Part shown: positions 33,633 to 43,278 of the stretch, piece after piece
Numbering within the stretch: the stretch's first letter is position 1
How the letters are laid out: each line of letters begins with the position of its first letter
Assembly: GCF_001286805.1 (NCBI RefSeq)
Contig: NZ_CXYV01000002.1
Location: 1,116,001-1,180,000 of the forward strand
Source: Kallipyga gabonensis
Lineage (GTDB): Bacteria > Bacillota > Clostridia > Tissierellales > Peptoniphilaceae
DNA length: 64,000 bases
Direction: 5' to 3'
The notes under the pieces: model-generated
What the model saw: the letters and a program-made list of their open reading frames with translations, nothing else
What the model was told of the DNA's origin: nothing
Databases searched by the model: none
Position numbers and translations under genes: made by a program

Positions 33633-35726
33633 ATGATTAAGGAGTACCAATACCAATCCCCTCTCACGGATAATGCCTTTACCGTGACCATCGGAAAATA
33701 TGCTGAACAGGCCAATGGAGCCTGTATGATCCAGGCCGGCGATACTGCCGTTTTAACGACAGCCACCGCTTCGAAAGAAGTCAGAGAAGGACAAAATTTC
33801 TTCCCCCTGACCTGTGATTATCAGGAAAAACTCTATGCTGTTGGTCGAATTCCCGGCGGTTACAATAAGAGAGAAGGAAGAGGGTCACAGGAAGCCACCC
33901 TGAACGCCCGACAAATGGACCGGCCTCTTCGTCCTCTTTTTCCCGAAGGTTATATGAATGACACTCAGGTTATCGCCACAGTTTTTTCCGTCAGCCCTGA
34001 AGATCCTCCTGAAATTGCCGCTATGAACGGGTCTTCCGTTGCCCTTTCCATTTCAGATATTCCTTTCCATGGGCCGACCGGTGCGGTTATCGTGGGTTAT
34101 ATTGATGGAGAATACGTCATTAACCCCTCTGAGGACCAGGCTCTTCATTCGGATTTGAATCTCACCGTAGCCGGTACCGAAGAAGCCATTATGATGGTGG
34201 AAGCTGGAGCCAATGAGCTCTCCGAGGATGTTATGTTGGGTGCCATCCTCTACGGCCACGAAGAAATTAAGGCCATCTGTCGCTTCATCAAAGGGATTCA
34301 GGAAGAAGTTGGGAAAGAAAAGATGGCTTTTTCTGTCCATAAGCCCGATGACCAGCTGAGGGTCAGGGTTGAGCGGGCCTGTAAGGAAGACCTCCTTCAA
34401 GCTCTCCGGTCCGATGATAAGCAGACCAGAAATGACCGGATTGATCAAATTAAAAAGAATACCATGGACCAGTTTGAAGCGGCTGATTGGGAAGACTTTG
34501 CCCAGGAAAAGGGAGATATTGATACGATCATGGAAGAGATCATCCGTGACGAGGTTCGACGCCTGATTACCGAGGATAAAGTCAGATCCGACGGCCGGGC
34601 CATGGACCAAATCCGCCCCCTCCATGCGGAAGCCGGCGTTCTGCCCAGGACTCACGGTTCCGGTCTTTTCTCCCGTGGACAGACTCAGGTCATGTCAGTG
34701 GTGACTCTGGGCGGCCCAAGAGATGTTGAATACATCGATGGTCTACATGCGGAAGAGATCGTGAAAAACTACTTCCACCAATATAACTTCCCCCCCTTCT
34801 GCACAGGGGATGTTAAACCCATGCGGTCACCCGGTCGTCGTGAGATCGGCCATGGCCACTTGGCTGAACGAGCCCTTTTACCGGTCCTTCCTGACCTCGA
34901 AGACTTCCCCTATACCATTCGGGTGGTCTCAGAAGTTCTGTCATCCAACGGGTCCTCTTCCCAGGCTTCCATTTGCGGATCCACTTTAGCCCTGATGGAT
35001 GCTGGTGTTCCCATTAAAACACCGGTTGCCGGAATTGCGATGGGACTGATTAAAGAGGGAGAGAAAACCTCGATCATGACCGATATTCAGGGTCTGGAAG
35101 ACCACCTTGGCGATATGGACTTCAAAGTCGCCGGAACTCGTGAGGGAATTACCGCCCTCCAGATGGATATTAAGATCGAGGGCATTGACAAGGAAATTAT
35201 GACAAGGGCCCTGGATCAAGCCAAGAAGGCACGGTATGAAATTTTGGATGTCATTGCTGAAGCCATAGCAGAGCCTCGTAAGGAGCTGTCTCCCTTCGCT
35301 CCTCGGATCATCACCATGCGAATCGATCCGGAAAAAGTTCGTGATGTCATCGGAAAGGGCGGTAAAACCATCAATTCCATCATTGATGAAACCGGTGCCT
35401 CCATTGACACCGATGATGATGGTCTCATTACCATCATGTCCATCGATGGGGAGTCCGGGGAAAGAACTCGCCAGATTATCCACAACATCGTCAAGGAAGT
35501 AGAAGTGGGCGATGTCTATGAGGGAACCGTCGTCCGGATCCTCAAGTTCGGTGCCTTTGTTGATTTGGGTTATGGAAAAGAAGGAATGGTCCACATTTCC
35601 AAACTGGAAAACAGACGAGTAAATAAGGTTGAGGATGTTGTTAACATTGGAGACAAGGTTAAGGTGAAAGTTATCGAAATTGATGACCAGGGCCGGATTA
35701 ATCTCTCTCGCAAGGACCTTCTCTAA
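33633..35726 (+). CDS. pnp: Polynucleotide phosphorylase
   Basis: Phosphorolytic 3'-5' exoribonuclease of the RNA degradation machinery. The 697-residue protein has two RNase PH-like domains separated by a helical region, then a KH domain (RDVIGKGGKTINSIIDETGASID, about residues 569-592) and an S1 domain (GDVYEGTVVRILKFGAFVDLG) at the C-terminus. ATAGGAGGC precedes ATG 33633. A leader of about 70 nt stands before the start, the place where PNPase controls its own mRNA in other bacteria. RNase Y, its usual partner, is encoded at 39978. A strong terminator follows. Confidence 0.97.
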   Translation: MIKEYQYQSPLTDNAFTVTIGKYAEQANGACMIQAGDTAVLTTATASKEVREGQNFFPLTCDYQEKLYAVGRIPGGYNKREGRGSQEATLNARQMDRPLRPLFPEGYMNDTQVIATVFSVSPEDPPEIAAMNGSSVALSISDIPFHGPTGAVIVGYIDGEYVINPSEDQALHSDLNLTVAGTEEAIMMVEAGANELSEDVMLGAILYGHEEIKAICRFIKGIQEEVGKEKMAFSVHKPDDQLRVRVERACKEDLLQALRSDDKQTRNDRIDQIKKNTMDQFEAADWEDFAQEKGDIDTIMEEIIRDEVRRLITEDKVRSDGRAMDQIRPLHAEAGVLPRTHGSGLFSRGQTQVMSVVTLGGPRDVEYIDGLHAEEIVKNYFHQYNFPPFCTGDVKPMRSPGRREIGHGHLAERALLPVLPDLEDFPYTIRVVSEVLSSNGSSSQASICGSTLALMDAGVPIKTPVAGIAMGLIKEGEKTSIMTDIQGLEDHLGDMDFKVAGTREGITALQMDIKIEGIDKEIMTRALDQAKKARYEILDVIAEAIAEPRKELSPFAPRIITMRIDPEKVRDVIGKGGKTINSIIDETGASIDTDDDGLITIMSIDGESGERTRQIIHNIVKEVEVGDVYEGTVVRILKFGAFVDLGYGKEGMVHISKLENRRVNKVEDVVNIGDKVKVKVIEIDDQGRINLSRKDLL

Positions 35727-35753
35727 TCTATTCTTTTACTATTTTTGGTGAAG

Positions 35754-35788
35754 AAAAAGGCTTGGACACTTTCGTCCAAGCCTTTTTC
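35754..35788 (+). terminator. Intrinsic terminator after pnp
   Basis: AAAAAGGCTTGGAC (35754-35767) pairs with GTCCAAGCCTTTTT around an ACTTTC loop, ending in a T-run. Confidence 0.95.
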
Positions 35789-35856
35789 TTTACCGGGTTT
35801 CTTCTTATCCCAAGTTTGAGAAAGGCTCATTTGTAAGGAAAATGTTCCTTCCATTA

Positions 35857-35865
35857 TGGTATAAT
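35857..35865 (+). promoter_or_regulatory. Extended -10 promoter of ftsK
   Basis: TGGTATAAT with a perfect TATAAT and the TGn extension, 24 nt before ftsK. No good -35 at 17 bp; same class as the pyrH, rimP, glnS and xerC promoters. Confidence 0.7.
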
Positions 35866-35888
35866 AAACGGTAGTGTTAGGAGGATTC

Positions 35889-38231
35889 ATGGCGGGTCAA
35901 AACAAGCGAAAAAGACAGAATCACAAGAAACAGGGGAGGAGAGAGGGGCTCTTACTTTTTGGAGTTTTCCTCTTTTTACTGATGGGAGTGTCCATCTATT
36001 TCCAGTCCATGACGGGAATTGTGGGTGCTACTGTCGGTGATTTTTTCTTCACCCTTTTTGGGGTTATGGCTTATGGATTTCCTCTCCTTTTTTTGCTTTT
36101 TCTCATCACGGAATGGGTCCGGCAGTGGCGGACAAAATTTGGTGGAAGCGTTCTCTACGTCTTCGCCCTTTTTTTCTGCCTATCTCTGATTCTTTGGACC
36201 CAGGTTAATCCTGACGGCTCTTTTCAGACCTCCATGGAAATGGCAGGGGAGTGGGGACTGATTAAGCGAGGCCCCGGACTTTTTGGCGGTTTTTTCGGTT
36301 TTCTCTTTTCCAAGGTAATCGGGTCAATCGGAATTTACCTTCTCTTTGTTTTCTGCGTTTTTTTCTTCCTTCTTCACCTCTTTGACCTTCGTTTGATGGA
36401 GTTTTTCCACATCATGGGTCAAGCACTTTCCCGTCTTTTCGATAAGACTCGGACTTCGGTAAAGGAAGCCAGAAAAGCTTCTGGTCGTAAAAAGGCAGAA
36501 GAGGAGATTCCTGGTCCCTTCCCGCTAGCTAATGAAAGAAGGGAAGAAGCTCCACCGGGGCTTTCTCCTGTGGAAGGTCTGCCTTCCTTTCTACAGCTAA
36601 GTCAGGATGAATTGAACGAAGATAAAAAAGAAGTTGGTCATAGTCATATAAAAAAAGATCCTATCCCCATTAATGACTATGCCCGCCCTCAATCGAAGGA
36701 CCATTCGGTAAAGAAGGATTTACCGGCTGATTCTGCTGACGATGAACTTAACTTTTCTGTGGATAAAGGAGAAGTGGATTACATTCCTCCCTCCCTTGAC
36801 CTTCTTCGTCCGCCAGCCCACTCTTCGGATATGAACCCTCAGGTGCTGAAAAAAAATGCGGGCATTATCGAATCAACCTTAGCTTCCTTTGGCATAGAAT
36901 CCGAGGTGGTCTCCATTCAGCGAGGACCAACAGTCGCTCTTTATGAGCTCAAACCTGCAGCAGGAGTTAAGGTTTCCCGGATCACCAACCTGGCTGATGA
37001 CCTTGCTCTCTCCTTGGCTGCCGCTGATATTCGGATTGAAGCACCTATCCCCGGAAAGCCCTACGTGGGTATTGAAGTACCTAATCCTTCTGCAGATATG
37101 GTCAGTCTGCGTGAGATTTTTGAAGCACCGGAATTCAGTCAGGCTCAAGATGCCTTACCTGTTGCCTTGGGTCAATCCATTTCAGGAAGACCGATTGTTG
37201 CTAAGATTGCAAAGATGCCCCACCTTCTTATTGCGGGGGCAACCGGATCAGGAAAGTCTGTTTGTATTAACACCATCATTCTTTCTTTGATCTACAAGTA
37301 TTCCCCTTCCGACCTTAGGATGGTTCTTGTTGATCCGAAGGTGGTGGAATTGTCGGTCTATAATGAGATTCCCCATCTTCTTATCCCGGTGGTTACCGAT
37401 CCGAAGAAGGCGGCTAAGGCCCTATTCACGGCAGTACAGGAGATGGAAAGACGTTTCAAATTGTTTTCCAAATTTTCCGTCCGTGATATTCAGGGTTATC
37501 GGGATAAGTGCCGGGTGGAAGAAGGAATGGAAAAGCTTCCTTTTATTGTCGTTATCATTGACGAACTTTCCGACCTCATGATGGTGGCCTCAAAAGATGT
37601 GGAAGCCCATATTACCCGACTGGCCCAGATGGCCCGGGCTTGTGGGATCCACCTCATTATTGCCACTCAACGCCCTTCTGTGGACGTCATCACCGGGACG
37701 ATTAAAGCCAATATTCCTTCCCGCATCTCCTTCCAGGTTTCCTCCTCCATCGACTCCAGAACCATCCTGGACCAAGCCGGAGCGGAGACACTCCTTGGAA
37801 AGGGGGATATGCTTTACTATCCCTCCAACCTTCCCAAGCCGAAAAGAGTGCAGGGTGCCTTTGTTTCCGATGAGGAGGTATCCAAGGTGGTTGGATTTAT
37901 TAAGGAAAAGCACAACGCACAATACGATACCAGCTTTATTGAAAAAATTGAGAAAGACGCCTCTTCCGGAAGTAGTGGGGGAGGGGAGGATGAACCAATG
38001 GACGACCTGATGGATGAAGTTCTGGAATTTATTTCCCATGAAGAGACGACATCTATTTCGGGCCTCCAGCGCCGTTTCCGGATCGGCTATGCTCGTGCCG
38101 GCCGTATCATCGATGACTTGGAATCCATCGGTGCCGTTTCCGCCCAGGACGGATCCAAGCCCAGGGAAGTTCTGGTTCGGGAAGATCCCGAACAATGGAA
38201 GGAAAGGAATCTCAATGAATCTGCCGAATAA
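35889..38231 (+). CDS. ftsK: DNA translocase FtsK/SpoIIIE
   Basis: Septal ATP-driven DNA pump that clears chromosome ends during division. The 780-residue protein has four to five membrane helices in the first 180 residues, a variable charged linker, the motor with Walker A GATGSGKS and Walker B FIVVIIDELSDLMM, and the C-terminal gamma winged helix (ISGLQRRFRIGYARAGRIIDDLE) that reads orienting DNA sequences. ATG 35889 follows TTAGGAGG; the upstream in-frame GTG 35874 overlaps that site. The 3' end overlaps pgsA by 17 nt. Confidence 0.96.
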   Translation: MAGQNKRKRQNHKKQGRREGLLLFGVFLFLLMGVSIYFQSMTGIVGATVGDFFFTLFGVMAYGFPLLFLLFLITEWVRQWRTKFGGSVLYVFALFFCLSLILWTQVNPDGSFQTSMEMAGEWGLIKRGPGLFGGFFGFLFSKVIGSIGIYLLFVFCVFFFLLHLFDLRLMEFFHIMGQALSRLFDKTRTSVKEARKASGRKKAEEEIPGPFPLANERREEAPPGLSPVEGLPSFLQLSQDELNEDKKEVGHSHIKKDPIPINDYARPQSKDHSVKKDLPADSADDELNFSVDKGEVDYIPPSLDLLRPPAHSSDMNPQVLKKNAGIIESTLASFGIESEVVSIQRGPTVALYELKPAAGVKVSRITNLADDLALSLAAADIRIEAPIPGKPYVGIEVPNPSADMVSLREIFEAPEFSQAQDALPVALGQSISGRPIVAKIAKMPHLLIAGATGSGKSVCINTIILSLIYKYSPSDLRMVLVDPKVVELSVYNEIPHLLIPVVTDPKKAAKALFTAVQEMERRFKLFSKFSVRDIQGYRDKCRVEEGMEKLPFIVVIIDELSDLMMVASKDVEAHITRLAQMARACGIHLIIATQRPSVDVITGTIKANIPSRISFQVSSSIDSRTILDQAGAETLLGKGDMLYYPSNLPKPKRVQGAFVSDEEVSKVVGFIKEKHNAQYDTSFIEKIEKDASSGSSGGGEDEPMDDLMDEVLEFISHEETTSISGLQRRFRIGYARAGRIIDDLESIGAVSAQDGSKPREVLVREDPEQWKERNLNESAE

Positions 38232-38769
38232 AATTACAATTGTCCGTATACTTCTCATTCCCCTTTTTATGGTCCTCTTCTACTTGCTCCCTGAGGAGAG
38301 CCTTTGGCCTGTGGTCATCTTTATCCTGGCTTCCATCACCGACTTTATTGATGGGCGTATGGCCAGATCAAGGGGTTTAGTCACGACTTTTGGAAAGTTT
38401 ATTGATCCTTTGGCGGATAAGCTCCTGACCCAGGCGGCATTTATCCTCTTGGTTGACCGGGGAGAGGTCGCCGGTTGGATCGCCCTGGTCATTTTAGCAA
38501 GGGAACTGATGATCACTGCTTTTCGTACCTTAGCGGCAGCAGATGGAATTACGATTGCCGCTTCTAAGTGGGGAAAGTATAAGACCTTCATCCAGATGGT
38601 GACGATTATCATCTTTCTGTCTAAGCCCTTCTTGATTCAACAGTTTTCCTGGACCTTCCTGGGCAAGATATCAACGATTCTTCTCTATTTGGCCCTGGCT
38701 CTGACAATTTTGTCCGGCCTGGATTATCTGGTCAAGAATAAGCAGGTTCTTGACTTGGAGAATGCCTAA
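38215..38769 (+). CDS. pgsA: CDP-diacylglycerol-glycerol-3-phosphate 3-phosphatidyltransferase
   Basis: Makes phosphatidylglycerophosphate, the first step to phosphatidylglycerol. The 184-residue membrane protein carries the complete CDP-alcohol phosphatidyltransferase signature: DG-x2-AR-x8-G-x3-D-x3-D, seen as DFIDGRMAR followed by FGKFIDPLADK. ATG 38215 lies inside the last codons of ftsK with AAGGAAAGG upstream; the open frame continues further back inside ftsK but without conservation. In many Firmicutes cinA separates pgsA from recA; here recA follows directly after its own promoter. Confidence 0.95.
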   Translation: MNLPNKITIVRILLIPLFMVLFYLLPEESLWPVVIFILASITDFIDGRMARSRGLVTTFGKFIDPLADKLLTQAAFILLVDRGEVAGWIALVILARELMITAFRTLAAADGITIAASKWGKYKTFIQMVTIIIFLSKPFLIQQFSWTFLGKISTILLYLALALTILSGLDYLVKNKQVLDLENA

Positions 38770-38775
38770 CTTGAT

Positions 38776-38804
38776 TTGATCGATAGTAATGAACTCTTTA
38801 TAAT
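38776..38804 (+). promoter_or_regulatory. Promoter of recA, without a LexA box
   Basis: TTGATC (38776-38781), 17-bp spacer, TATAAT (38799-38804), 18 nt before the recA start. No GAAC-N4-GTTC motif is found in the gap between pgsA and recA. Confidence 0.8.
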
Positions 38805-38821
38805 TATAAGAAGGAGGAAGA

Positions 38822-39928
38822 ATGGCCAACCAAAACTTGAATGCCAGTGATCGCGATAAAGCCCTTCAGACGGCTTTTAATAAAATTGAAAAACAGTTCG
38901 GTAAGGGTTCGGTAATGAAATTAGGGGATATGCCCCATACAGAAATTGCCGCTATTCCCACCGGTGCAATTAATCTTGACCTTGCTTTGGGCATTGGTGG
39001 AATTCCTCGTGGCCGGATTGTGGAATTATACGGCCCGGAGTCTTCAGGGAAGACAACTTTAGCCCTTGAAACAGTAGCTCAAGCTCAGAAAATGGGTGGC
39101 ATTGCTGCTTTTATCGATGCCGAACATGCCCTTGATGTTGGCTATGCGAAGAATTTGGGAGTGGATATTGATAATCTTGTCCTCTCTCAGCCGGATGATG
39201 GAGAACAGGCCCTGGAAATTTGCGAATCTCTGGTTCGTTCCAATGCGATAGATATCGTTGTGGTTGATTCCGTTGCCGCCCTGGTTCCTCGTGCAGAAAT
39301 CGAAGGGGAGATGGGGGATACCCATGTAGGACTTTTGGCCCGTTTGATGAGCCAGGCCTTACGCAAGCTTACTCCCATTGTTTCCAAAACGAATACAACC
39401 GTTCTTTTTCTAAACCAGATCCGTCAAAAAATCGGGGTCATTTACGGGAATCCGGAGGTGACCACCGGAGGCATTGCCCTAAAATTCTATTCGACAGTTC
39501 GACTGGAAATCCGACGGGGCGAACAGATCAAAGATGGGAATGACGTAATAGGAAGTCGGACCCGAGTTAAGGTCGTAAAAAATAAGGTTGCTCCTCCATT
39601 CAAAAGAGTGGAGTTTGATATTATGTATGGTAGTGGCATTTCTCATATCGGGACGATTTTAGATACCGCCAATGACATGGGGATTGTTGATCGGGCAGGT
39701 GCCTGGTACAGCTATAACGATGTAAAGTTGGGTCAGGGCCGAGAAAATTCCAAGACCTTTTTGGAGGAAAATCCAGACCTTCTCAAAGAGATCGAAGAAA
39801 AAGTCCGCACTACTATCCAGTCCGATCACTCAAAAAATGACTCGGAATCCCAGGATTCCGACCGGAAGAATGCCGTTTCCTCAGTGAGTGACAAAGGAGA
39901 CGACGATGCATTTTTTGACATCGACTGA
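38822..39928 (+). CDS. recA: Recombinase A
   Basis: Strand-exchange protein and co-protease of the SOS response. The 368-residue protein has Walker A GPESSGKT at residues 71-78, [13 protein letters not shown], the L2-region [11 protein letters not shown] and [17 protein letters not shown]. The last 35 residues form the usual acidic, Ser-rich tail. AAGGAGGAAG precedes ATG 38822. DprA (964) is a known loader of RecA. The LexA-type boxes seen upstream of the yneA-like gene are not repeated here. Confidence 0.98.
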   Translation: MANQNLNASDRDKALQTAFNKIEKQFGKGSVMKLGDMPHTEIAAIPTGAINLDLALGIGGIPRGRIVELYGPESSGKTTLALETVAQAQKMGGIAAFIDAEHALDVGYAKNLGVDIDNLVLSQPDDGEQALEICESLVRSNAIDIVVVDSVAALVPRAEIEGEMGDTHVGLLARLMSQALRKLTPIVSKTNTTVLFLNQIRQKIGVIYGNPEVTTGGIALKFYSTVRLEIRRGEQIKDGNDVIGSRTRVKVVKNKVAPPFKRVEFDIMYGSGISHIGTILDTANDMGIVDRAGAWYSYNDVKLGQGRENSKTFLEENPDLLKEIEEKVRTTIQSDHSKNDSESQDSDRKNAVSSVSDKGDDDAFFDID

Positions 39929-39977
39929 TTTCTCTTAAAAATGTACCTTTTACAATCTATATGAAAGGAGGTGAACG

Positions 39978-41519
39978 ATGGATATACTTATTCCTATCCT
40001 GGCCTTTCTTGTCGGGTCCGCTGCTTTCTTCTTTATCGGAGGTAAGGTAAAGGAGAATCAATTTGAGTCAGAAGTGGGATCGGCCAAGTCTTTGTCAAAG
40101 AAAATTGTTGACGAAGCGAACCGAACTGCTGAGACGGCAAAGAAGGAGGCTCTGCTTGAAGCCCGGGATGAAATCCATCGGATGAAAGATGAACAGGAAG
40201 CCCAATACTTTAAACGCCAGAATGAACTCCAGGATATGGAGCGTCGGGTATTAAAGAGGGAAGACAGTCTGGAATCCAAAACAGCAAGTTTTGAAAGACG
40301 ACTCAGCCAACTCCAATCCGATCAGAAGAAGGTGGCTGAAACACGTGAAGAGGCAAATGCCCTTCTCATCAAACACCAGGAAGAATTGGAGCGTATTTCG
40401 GGCTTATCGAAGGATCAGGCAAAGGATGAAGTCTTGGAAGAAATGAAAGCCAAGACCATCCATGAACAGGCTCAGATTCTTAGAGACTACCAATCAAAAA
40501 CGGAAGAAACAGCAGAGGATATGGCTCGGGAAATAGTTACTCGGACCATCCAACGTTTCGCATCGGATTATGTTGCCGAATCGACCGTTTCCGTAGTTTC
40601 CCTGCCCAATGATGAAATGAAGGGAAGGATCATCGGACGAGAAGGCCGTAATATTCGTTCCTTTGAGACCATATCCGGCGTAGATTTAATTATTGATGAT
40701 ACGCCTCAAGCTGTGGTTCTTTCTTGCTTCGACCCGGTTCGCCGGGAAAAAGCTCGTGTTGCCCTGGAAAAGCTCATCGCTGATGGACGAATTCATCCGA
40801 CTCGGATTGAAGAGCTTTATAAGAAGGCAGAATCGGAAGTCGATCAGACGATCAAAAAAGCGGGAGAAGAAGCCCTGAATGATGTGGGCATTCGAAATAT
40901 GCATCCTGAGCTGGTTTTTATTTTGGGTAAACTGAAATATCGTACTTCTTATGGTCAAAATGCCCTTGGCCATTCTATTGAGGTGGCACATATTGCCGGC
41001 ATGCTGGCTGAGGAAGTGGGGGCCAACGTCAAGGTCGCAAAACGAGGAGGATTACTCCACGACATTGGTAAGGCTATCGACCATGAAATCGATGCTCCTC
41101 ATGTCGAACTGGGCGTTAAAGCCGCTCGACGCTACAAGGAGAAAAAAGAAGTTCTTCACTGCATTGAGTCCCACCACAATGATGTGGAACCATCCACCAT
41201 TGAAGCCCTTCTGGTTCAGTCTGCCGATGCCATTTCTGCGGCAAGACCGGGTGCCCGCCGGGAGTCCATGGAGAATTATGTCAAGCGTCTGGAAGATCTT
41301 GAAGCCATTACCAATTCCTTCCAGGGAATTGAAAATTCCTTTGCGATCCAAGCCGGACGCGAAGTAAGAATCATGGTCAAGCCGGAAGCTGTTTCTGAAG
41401 ATCGAATGACCGTACTGGCAAATGAGATCGCTCATAAGATCGAGGAAAACTTAGAGTATCCGGGACAGATTAAAATCAATATGATTCGTCAGACCCGTGC
41501 TCAAGCTTTTGCAAAATAA
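39978..41519 (+). CDS. rny: Ribonuclease Y
   Basis: Membrane-anchored endoribonuclease that starts mRNA decay in Firmicutes. The 513-residue protein has one N-terminal membrane helix (about 3-21), a long coiled coil (about 30-190), a KH domain (MKGRIIGREGRNIRSFETISG) and an HD domain with GLLHDIGKA and ESHHNDVEP. AAAGGAGGTG, a near-perfect anti-16S match, precedes ATG 39978. It follows recA after 49 nt, as in many Firmicutes, and ends at a strong terminator. Confidence 0.97.
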   Translation: MDILIPILAFLVGSAAFFFIGGKVKENQFESEVGSAKSLSKKIVDEANRTAETAKKEALLEARDEIHRMKDEQEAQYFKRQNELQDMERRVLKREDSLESKTASFERRLSQLQSDQKKVAETREEANALLIKHQEELERISGLSKDQAKDEVLEEMKAKTIHEQAQILRDYQSKTEETAEDMAREIVTRTIQRFASDYVAESTVSVVSLPNDEMKGRIIGREGRNIRSFETISGVDLIIDDTPQAVVLSCFDPVRREKARVALEKLIADGRIHPTRIEELYKKAESEVDQTIKKAGEEALNDVGIRNMHPELVFILGKLKYRTSYGQNALGHSIEVAHIAGMLAEEVGANVKVAKRGGLLHDIGKAIDHEIDAPHVELGVKAARRYKEKKEVLHCIESHHNDVEPSTIEALLVQSADAISAARPGARRESMENYVKRLEDLEAITNSFQGIENSFAIQAGREVRIMVKPEAVSEDRMTVLANEIAHKIEENLEYPGQIKINMIRQTRAQAFAK

Positions 41520-41533
41520 AAATCATAATCCGG

Positions 41534-41565
41534 AAGAGCCTGTCCTGTTCGACAGGCTCTTTTTT
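41534..41565 (+). terminator. Intrinsic terminator after rny
   Basis: AAGAGCCTGTC pairs with GACAGGCTCTT around a CTGTTC loop, followed by a T-run. Confidence 0.94.
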
Positions 41566-41587
41566 ACTGTTCAAAAAAGTGGGAAAA

Positions 41588-41596
41588 TGATATTAT
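41588..41596 (+). promoter_or_regulatory. Possible extended -10 promoter of brnQ
   Basis: TGATATTAT matches the TGn-TATaAT pattern, 63 nt before brnQ. The TGTTCA at 41568-41573 is a weak -35 candidate at 17 bp spacing. Confidence 0.45.
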
Positions 41597-41659
41597 AGTA
41601 AAAGCTTATGAAATGTTACCCAAAATGATTCTCATGAAGATGTAGAAAGAGAGAGAAGA

Positions 41660-42955
41660 ATGGACCCATCCTCCAAAATTACAACTAAGCAGATGATCGT
41701 TTCCGGTTTAGCCCTGTTCGCCATATTTTTTGGGGCAGGAAATTTAGTTCTACCTCCCATGATGGGCTTAAAGGCTGGAGCCAGTTGGCCTATCGCCCTT
41801 ATTGGTTTTTTACTTTCTGAAATTGTTTTCATCTTTATTGGTTTTCAATCTGCCATCTTCTGTAACGGCGATATGAGAGAATTTGGTAAAAAATATTCTA
41901 AGAACTTCGGTGTACTGCTCGGCGTTGTCATCATGCTCTTAATCGGCCCCATTATCGCCATCCCTCGGACTGCGGCGACAACGTTTGAAATGTCCGTTCT
42001 TCCGTTTTTTCCGGACTTTAACCATATTCTTTTTTCCCTGATTTTTTTTGCCCTGACCTTTTTCTTCTCGATTAACGGGAGCTCGGTTGTTGATTTTATT
42101 GGGAATTATATGACGCCGGCCTTGCTTTTTATCCTTATTGTTATTTTAGTCAAGGGAATTATTTCTCCTCTAGCACCTTCCACTCAGGCAGTTGGACAAC
42201 AACTGGGAGCCGGATTTGTTGAAGGCTACCAAACTATGGATGCCATTACCTCGGTCATTATGGCCTCGACCTTCATCACCTATTTTAGAGATTTAGGAAT
42301 TAAGGATACTAAGGAGATGTCCTGGACCATGACGCGGGTCTGTGGAATTGCCTGCCTGCTCTTGGGACTGGTCTACGGAGGTCTTACCTATCTGGGAGCC
42401 ATCTCCACCTCTTTTGGCGACCCTTCCATGCAAAGGACAGAGCTTTTAACAAAGATCGTGGGACTAACCATGGGTTCATTTGGCAACATCGCCTTAGGCC
42501 TATGTACCTTCCTGGCTTGTCTGACGACCTCCGTGGGACTGACCCATGCCACCTCCAGCTTTTTCCAGGATTTTACCAAGGGAAAGATTCCCTATAAGTT
42601 TATGGTTATCGTGACAACCTTGGTTGCCTGTGTGATCTCCCTCTTAGGTGTCGACCAAATCATCGCCTTATCCGCTCCTCTTTTATCCGTCGTTTATCCG
42701 GTCATGATCCTCCTCACCATCTTAAACCTCTTAGATCATGGACGAATTAGCCATTGGATTTATAAGTTTTCCGTCAGCTTTACTTTTATCGCTTCCATAG
42801 TGGATGGGATTCGGGCCTATGGCTTCAAGGATCTGTCTTTAGTTAAAGCCTTTGACCACATCCCTCTTGCCCAATATGGTTTTTCCTGGATCTTCTTCTC
42901 TTTAGTGGGAATAGGCCTGGGCTTCCTGGTTTCCAGGTTAAAAGAGAAGAACTAA
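41660..42955 (+). CDS. brnQ: Branched-chain amino acid transporter, BrnQ/LIVCS family
   Basis: Cation-coupled carrier for leucine, isoleucine and valine. The 431-residue protein is hydrophobic throughout with about twelve membrane helices, and opens with the family stretch LALFAIFFGAGNLVLPPMMG; TAATTFEMSVLPFFP and the ATSSFFQDF region follow the family as well. GAGAGAGAAG precedes ATG 41660. It stands alone, with the rny terminator upstream and a convergent gene overlapping its last 4 nt. Confidence 0.93.
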   Translation: MDPSSKITTKQMIVSGLALFAIFFGAGNLVLPPMMGLKAGASWPIALIGFLLSEIVFIFIGFQSAIFCNGDMREFGKKYSKNFGVLLGVVIMLLIGPIIAIPRTAATTFEMSVLPFFPDFNHILFSLIFFALTFFFSINGSSVVDFIGNYMTPALLFILIVILVKGIISPLAPSTQAVGQQLGAGFVEGYQTMDAITSVIMASTFITYFRDLGIKDTKEMSWTMTRVCGIACLLLGLVYGGLTYLGAISTSFGDPSMQRTELLTKIVGLTMGSFGNIALGLCTFLACLTTSVGLTHATSSFFQDFTKGKIPYKFMVIVTTLVACVISLLGVDQIIALSAPLLSVVYPVMILLTILNLLDHGRISHWIYKFSVSFTFIASIVDGIRAYGFKDLSLVKAFDHIPLAQYGFSWIFFSLVGIGLGFLVSRLKEKN

Positions 42956-43278
42956 CTCCCGGATCTTTTTTCCTTATCCATTGTCTCCTTTTGTCTTCGT
43001 TTGGCTTCTTCAACATGGACCCGATCATCCAGATAAATGCTACGCTTGCAGTGGGGACAGGAAGAAGGGAAAGGGATCATCTTTCTCAGGTGGTAACCGC
43101 AGTGGGGACACCGCCATAGGTTATAATCCAGATAAGCAGCGAGAATAAAAAGGAAGAAAAGGACCGGCTCCACCAGGTGGAGCTGGTCCTTATTTTTATC
43201 GATAAAAATGAGAATAAGGCTTAGTACCATCCCCAGACGGGCCAGGATATGGAGTGTACGTGTCGTTCGAAGTTTCAT
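42952..43278 (-). CDS. Small two-helix membrane protein with C-terminal zinc ribbon
   Basis: 108 residues. Two hydrophobic segments (about 9-27 and 37-52) are followed by a zinc-ribbon-like CPHCG-x14-CPHC motif and a charged, Lys/Arg/Glu-rich tail. I do not recognise a named family. The start codon overlaps the end of the yfhO-like gene by 4 nt on the same strand, so it is the third gene of the glnS-yfhO operon and probably works at the membrane. Its stop overlaps the convergent brnQ stop by 4 nt. Confidence 0.7.
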   Translation of the reverse strand: MKLRTTRTLHILARLGMVLSLILIFIDKNKDQLHLVEPVLFFLFILAAYLDYNLWRCPHCGYHLRKMIPFPSSCPHCKRSIYLDDRVHVEEAKRRQKETMDKEKRSGS

